A stretch of 8,035 nt of DNA from an uncultured bacterium. GTDB taxonomy: Bacteria > Planctomycetota > Phycisphaerae > Phycisphaerales > SM1A02. The stretch covers positions 1 to 8,035 of the forward strand of contig CAIXEV010000670.1 of NCBI GenBank assembly GCA_903918555.1, written 5' to 3'. Numbering within the stretch: position 1 is the stretch's first letter; each line of letters starts with the position of its first letter. The notes under the pieces are model-generated. The model made no database searches, was not told the DNA's origin, and saw only the letters and a list, made by a program, of their open reading frames with translations. The translations under genes and the position numbers were made by a program. This document shows, in pieces, positions 5,602 to 8,035 of this stretch.

Positions 5602-7236
5602 ATGCTCCGTTCGACCGCTGTTTCCGCGCTTCTCGCCTTCGGCATCCTCGTCTCTGGCGCCGCCGCGCAGACGAGTAAGCCGCAGTCCCCGTCGAAGTCG
5701 CAATCCTCCTCGCAACCGAAGATCAAGCCCCTCGAGATCTCCTACGGCATCCCGAAGGCTCGTCCGAAGACGAAGGGCGCGCTGCGCCTCGCGACCTACA
5801 ACGCGGAGAACCTCTTCGACCAGAAGGACGACCCGAACCAGTCGGGCGAGTACGACGACCTCAAGGAGGCGACGAGCGAGGCGCGGCTCAAGGCGGTCGC
5901 GAAGGCGATCCGCGAGCTCGACGCCGATGTCCTCTGCCTCGAGGAGATCGAGTCGAAGGAATGCCTCGAGTGGTTCCGCGACACCTACCTCAAGGGCATG
6001 GGCTACGACTATGTCGCGAGCGAGGATGTGTCGTACTACCGCGGCGTCGAGCAGTCGGTGCTCTCGCGCGTTCCGATCGTGAAGGCGCAGGTCTTCAGCG
6101 GCGAGGACCTCGTCATCGGCGACATGGAGTCGCGCCGCACCGATTCGGAGGCGAAGCGCCTCGCCGGCACCTGGGCGAAGCCTGAAGGCAAGATGCCCGA
6201 GAAGTTCCAGCGCTCGCCGCTCAAGGTCGACCTGAAGACGAAGGACGGCTACGAGCTGACCGTGTTCGTCGTGCACCTCAAGGCGGGCGCGTTCGACTGG
6301 CAGCGCGAGCTCGAGGCGCTGCAGGTCGAGCAGTTCGTCGAGGAGATGCTCAAGAAGAATCCCGACGCGAATGTGGCGGTGCTCGGCGACTACAACGCGC
6401 AGCCGAACGCGATGAGCGCCAAGGTGCTGCGCATCTCCGACGACGGGCTCGTGAGCGCGTACGACTGGCGCTTCGACAAGAAGGCCTCGCGCGACACCTA
6501 CACGACCCACGCGAGCGGCCGTTCGATCGACTTCATCGTGATGAGCCCGGGCCTCGCTGCGGACTGCATCGACGGCTCGTACTTCGTGCTCGGCACGCCG
6601 CACGCGGGTTCCGACTGGGATTGGCGCAAGGCCGACGAGAATCCGCCGCCGAACGGCTACGCGGCCGACCACTATCCCGTGGCGATCGAGATCATGACCG
6701 CGACCGACAAGCCTGCGAGCGCGTTCAAGCGCGCTGGCGCGCCGGGTGACGCCGAGGACGAGAAGGACGCGCCGAAGCGGCCGACTTCGGCGGGGAAGGG
6801 CGAGGAGACGCCGGCGGACGACAAGCCGTCGGACGCCAAGCCGTCGGACGACAAGTCTTCCGCCAAGCCGGCGACCAAGCCCGCCGCGACCGCCGCCGAC
6901 GCAAGCGGTCCGCGCCCCGTCGGCGACGCGCCCGCAGCCGATCAGGCGCTGGCCGCCGAGCTTCGCGCAGCAGGCTGGACCTTCTTCCTGCCCGAGCCGA
7001 AGAGCAAGGCCGCGAAGTGGGGCAACACCGATCCGCGCACCACCTGGTTCCCCGGCTTCTGGAAGAACGAGAAGACCGGCGCGATGAGCGCCTCGCAACC
7101 GAAGGGCGACCCATCGAAGGGCCGCGGCTTCGTTGGCGACGGCAAGGAGAAGCCCAAGTGGCGCGACGGCGGCTCGCCCGGCCCCGTCAGCTGGGTCGAA
7201 TGGCTGTGCTCGAGCGAGGGCGCCGAGAAGAAGTGA
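5602..7236 (+). CDS. secreted endonuclease/exonuclease/phosphatase (EEP) family protein with extra C-terminal domain
   Basis: A 544-residue exported protein. Residues 1-22 are a Sec signal peptide (MLRSTAVSALLAFGILVSGAAA), probably cut near AAA-Q. A Ser/Lys/Gln-rich stretch follows, then an EEP domain at about 61-366, the metal-dependent phosphoesterase fold of DNase I-like nucleases and sphingomyelinases. Catalytic motifs are all present: N67 (ATYNAENLF), E115 (CLEEIE), H225 (VVHLKAG), D263 and N265 (LGDYNAQPN), D310 (SIDFIV) and D356-H357 (ADHYPV). AENLFD and GDYNAQP resemble extracellular nuclease-like EEP proteins. After it comes a Pro/Lys/Asp/Ala-rich linker (about 367-445) with a 15-bp repeat, then a Trp-rich domain (about 446-538) that I do not recognise. 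The start fits the signal peptide and the TAGACT box. Likely an active nuclease or other phosphodiesterase outside the cytoplasm; the substrate cannot be read from sequence. No functional link with the zinc locus is evident. Confidence 0.88.
   Translation: MLRSTAVSALLAFGILVSGAAAQTSKPQSPSKSQSSSQPKIKPLEISYGIPKARPKTKGALRLATYNAENLFDQKDDPNQSGEYDDLKEATSEARLKAVAKAIRELDADVLCLEEIESKECLEWFRDTYLKGMGYDYVASEDVSYYRGVEQSVLSRVPIVKAQVFSGEDLVIGDMESRRTDSEAKRLAGTWAKPEGKMPEKFQRSPLKVDLKTKDGYELTVFVVHLKAGAFDWQRELEALQVEQFVEEMLKKNPDANVAVLGDYNAQPNAMSAKVLRISDDGLVSAYDWRFDKKASRDTYTTHASGRSIDFIVMSPGLAADCIDGSYFVLGTPHAGSDWDWRKADENPPPNGYAADHYPVAIEIMTATDKPASAFKRAGAPGDAEDEKDAPKRPTSAGKGEETPADDKPSDAKPSDDKSSAKPATKPAATAADASGPRPVGDAPAADQALAAELRAAGWTFFLPEPKSKAAKWGNTDPRTTWFPGFWKNEKTGAMSASQPKGDPSKGRGFVGDGKEKPKWRDGGSPGPVSWVEWLCSSEGAEKK
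6817..6861 (+). repeat. three 15-bp repeats in the nuclease linker
   Basis: Three in-frame 15-bp units encode DDKPS, DAKPS and DDKSS (residues 406-420), followed by looser AKPA/TKPA copies. The first two units differ at one base; the third diverges at its end. They form part of a disordered, charged linker between the EEP domain and the C-terminal domain. Confidence 0.75.
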
Positions 7237-7255
7237 GCGCGGGCTCGCGGCGCGC

Positions 7256-7300
7256 GACGCGACGCCACGCCACGCGATGCCACGCCACGCCACGACACGC
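7256..7300. repeat. pentanucleotide tandem repeat between convergent genes
   Basis: Nine contiguous 5-bp units with consensus CACGC fill most of the 65-bp gap between the nuclease and trpB stops: GACGC twice, CACGC twice, GATGC, CACGC twice, CACGA, CACGC. Five units are exact and four differ by one or two bases. It is not a hairpin terminator and has no T-tract. Confidence 0.8.
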
Positions 7301-7301
7301 C

Positions 7302-8035
7302 TCAGTCGAGCCCAAGCAGCCGCATCACCTCGGTGACATCCTTGTCGCCGCGGCCTGACACATTGATGACAAGCGTCTGATCGCGCGGCATGGCGCGCGC
7401 GGCGATGATCGCGCCGTGGATCGCGTGCGAAGTCTCGAGCGCGGGGATGATGCCTTCCATGCGCGCGAGGAGCTGGAAGGCGTCGAGCGCCTCCGCATCG
7501 GTCGCGGCGATGTACTCGACGCGGTTGGTGTCCTTCCACCACGAGTGCTCGGGGCCGACGCCCGGATAGTCGAGGCCCGCGCTGCACGAGTGGACATCGG
7601 CGGTCTGGCCGAAGGTGTCCTGCAGCACATAGCTCATCGAGCCGTGCAGGACGCCAGGTGTTCCGTAGGTGAGCGGGGCAGCGTGGTCGCCGGGCTTCGC
7701 GCCGCGGCCGCCGGCCTCGACGCCGATCAGCCGCACCGACGAATCCTCGACGAACGGATAGAAGATGCCCGCCGCGTTCGAGCCGCCGCCCACGCACGCG
7801 ATGACCGCGTCGGGCAGGCGCCCGAGCTTCTCGAGGCACTGCGCGCGGCACTCGCGGCCGATCACGCTCTGGAAATCGCGCACCATCATCGGGAAGGGGT
7901 GCGGGCCGACGACCGAGCCGATGATGTAGTGGGTCTGTCCGACCGAGCCCATCCAGTCGCGCATCGCCGCGTTGGTCGCGTCCTTGAGCGTCTTCGAGCC
8001 CGACTCGACCTCGATCACCTTCGCGCCCATCAGAC
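7302..8035 (-). CDS. trpB: tryptophan synthase beta chain, N-terminal part outside window
   Basis: The last 243 or so residues of TrpB, the PLP enzyme that condenses indole with L-serine to make tryptophan in the alpha2-beta2 complex. The frame stays open to the window edge (the codon before the first visible Met is CTG, Leu), so the 5' end lies beyond 8035. Counting from that Met, visible family motifs are SGSKTLKDATNAAMRDW (10-26), YIIGSVVGPHPFP (35-47), the PLP-phosphate loop GGGSNA (81-86), GVEAGG (103-108), LHGSMSYVLQD (128-138), SAGLDYPGVGPEHS (150-163) and NVSGRGDKD (223-231), whose Ser contacts the PLP ring nitrogen. The PLP lysine and catalytic glutamate lie in the missing part. Nothing is broken in what is seen, and the C-terminus ends at the usual place. 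It is convergent with the nuclease gene; its trp neighbours, if any, are outside. Confidence 0.96.
   Translation of the reverse strand, partial: LMGAKVIEVESGSKTLKDATNAAMRDWMGSVGQTHYIIGSVVGPHPFPMMVRDFQSVIGRECRAQCLEKLGRLPDAVIACVGGGSNAAGIFYPFVEDSSVRLIGVEAGGRGAKPGDHAAPLTYGTPGVLHGSMSYVLQDTFGQTADVHSCSAGLDYPGVGPEHSWWKDTNRVEYIAATDAEALDAFQLLARMEGIIPALETSHAIHGAIIAARAMPRDQTLVINVSGRGDKDVTEVMRLLGLD

Noticed and set aside
6036..6224. Small antisense frames inside the nuclease gene (for example 62 codons)
   Set aside because: No family resemblance, no start signal, and fully inside a conserved catalytic domain on the other strand.
7237..7256. Possible GC hairpin terminator just after the nuclease stop
   Set aside because: Only a 4-5 bp GCGC-type stem can be drawn, with no T-tract; such pairings are expected by chance in sequence this GC-rich.
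5527..7851. 774-codon minus-strand frame opposite the nuclease and overlapping trpB out of frame
   Set aside because: Arg/Leu/Val-rich low-complexity translation antisense to an intact EEP protein; a GC-bias shadow, not a gene.

Overview
This is a compact, very GC-rich bacterial chromosome segment (by eye well over 60% G+C, with strong G/C at third codon positions). It carries seven protein genes in five transcription units and has no gap longer than about 70 bases. No RNA gene, insertion sequence, phage gene or CRISPR array is visible. A lipoprotein signal peptide, a Sec signal peptide and start sites that look leaderless (-10 box directly before the start codon) are all present. This fits a high-GC bacterium such as a planctomycete or a similar lineage, but no single marker fixes the phylum.

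Positions 1-2714, minus strand: a lutABC-type L-lactate utilisation operon. lutA (two CCG domains) is followed by lutB (LUD domain plus two 4Fe-4S clusters) and lutC (LUD domain, cut by the window edge). The genes are joined by ATGA overlaps. Between lutA and lutB a 17-bp tandem duplication creates a six-codon minicistron that overlaps both neighbours.

Positions 2730-5575: a divergent pair of units that looks like a metal (probably zinc) transport locus. On the minus strand a LolD/MacB-class ATPase overlaps an FtsX/MacB-type permease that has His pairs in its extracytoplasmic domain. On the plus strand lies a ZnuA-family solute-binding lipoprotein. Their start codons are only 36 bases apart and their core promoters overlap. 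An FtsX-type permease next to a ZnuA-like binding protein, rather than a ZnuB-type permease, is the most unusual gene arrangement here. The binding protein also lacks two of the canonical metal-binding histidines.

Positions 5602-7236, plus strand: a secreted endonuclease/exonuclease/phosphatase (EEP) family protein with a repetitive linker and an unrecognised Trp-rich C-terminal domain. Positions 7302-8035, minus strand: the C-terminal part of trpB (tryptophan synthase beta), convergent with the nuclease. The 65-bp gap between them is mostly a degenerate 5-bp tandem repeat.

All four complete transcription-unit starts (lutA, ATPase, binding protein, nuclease) show TANNNT, then exactly six bases, then the start codon. 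This pattern supports leaderless transcription and favours a GTG start for the ATPase.
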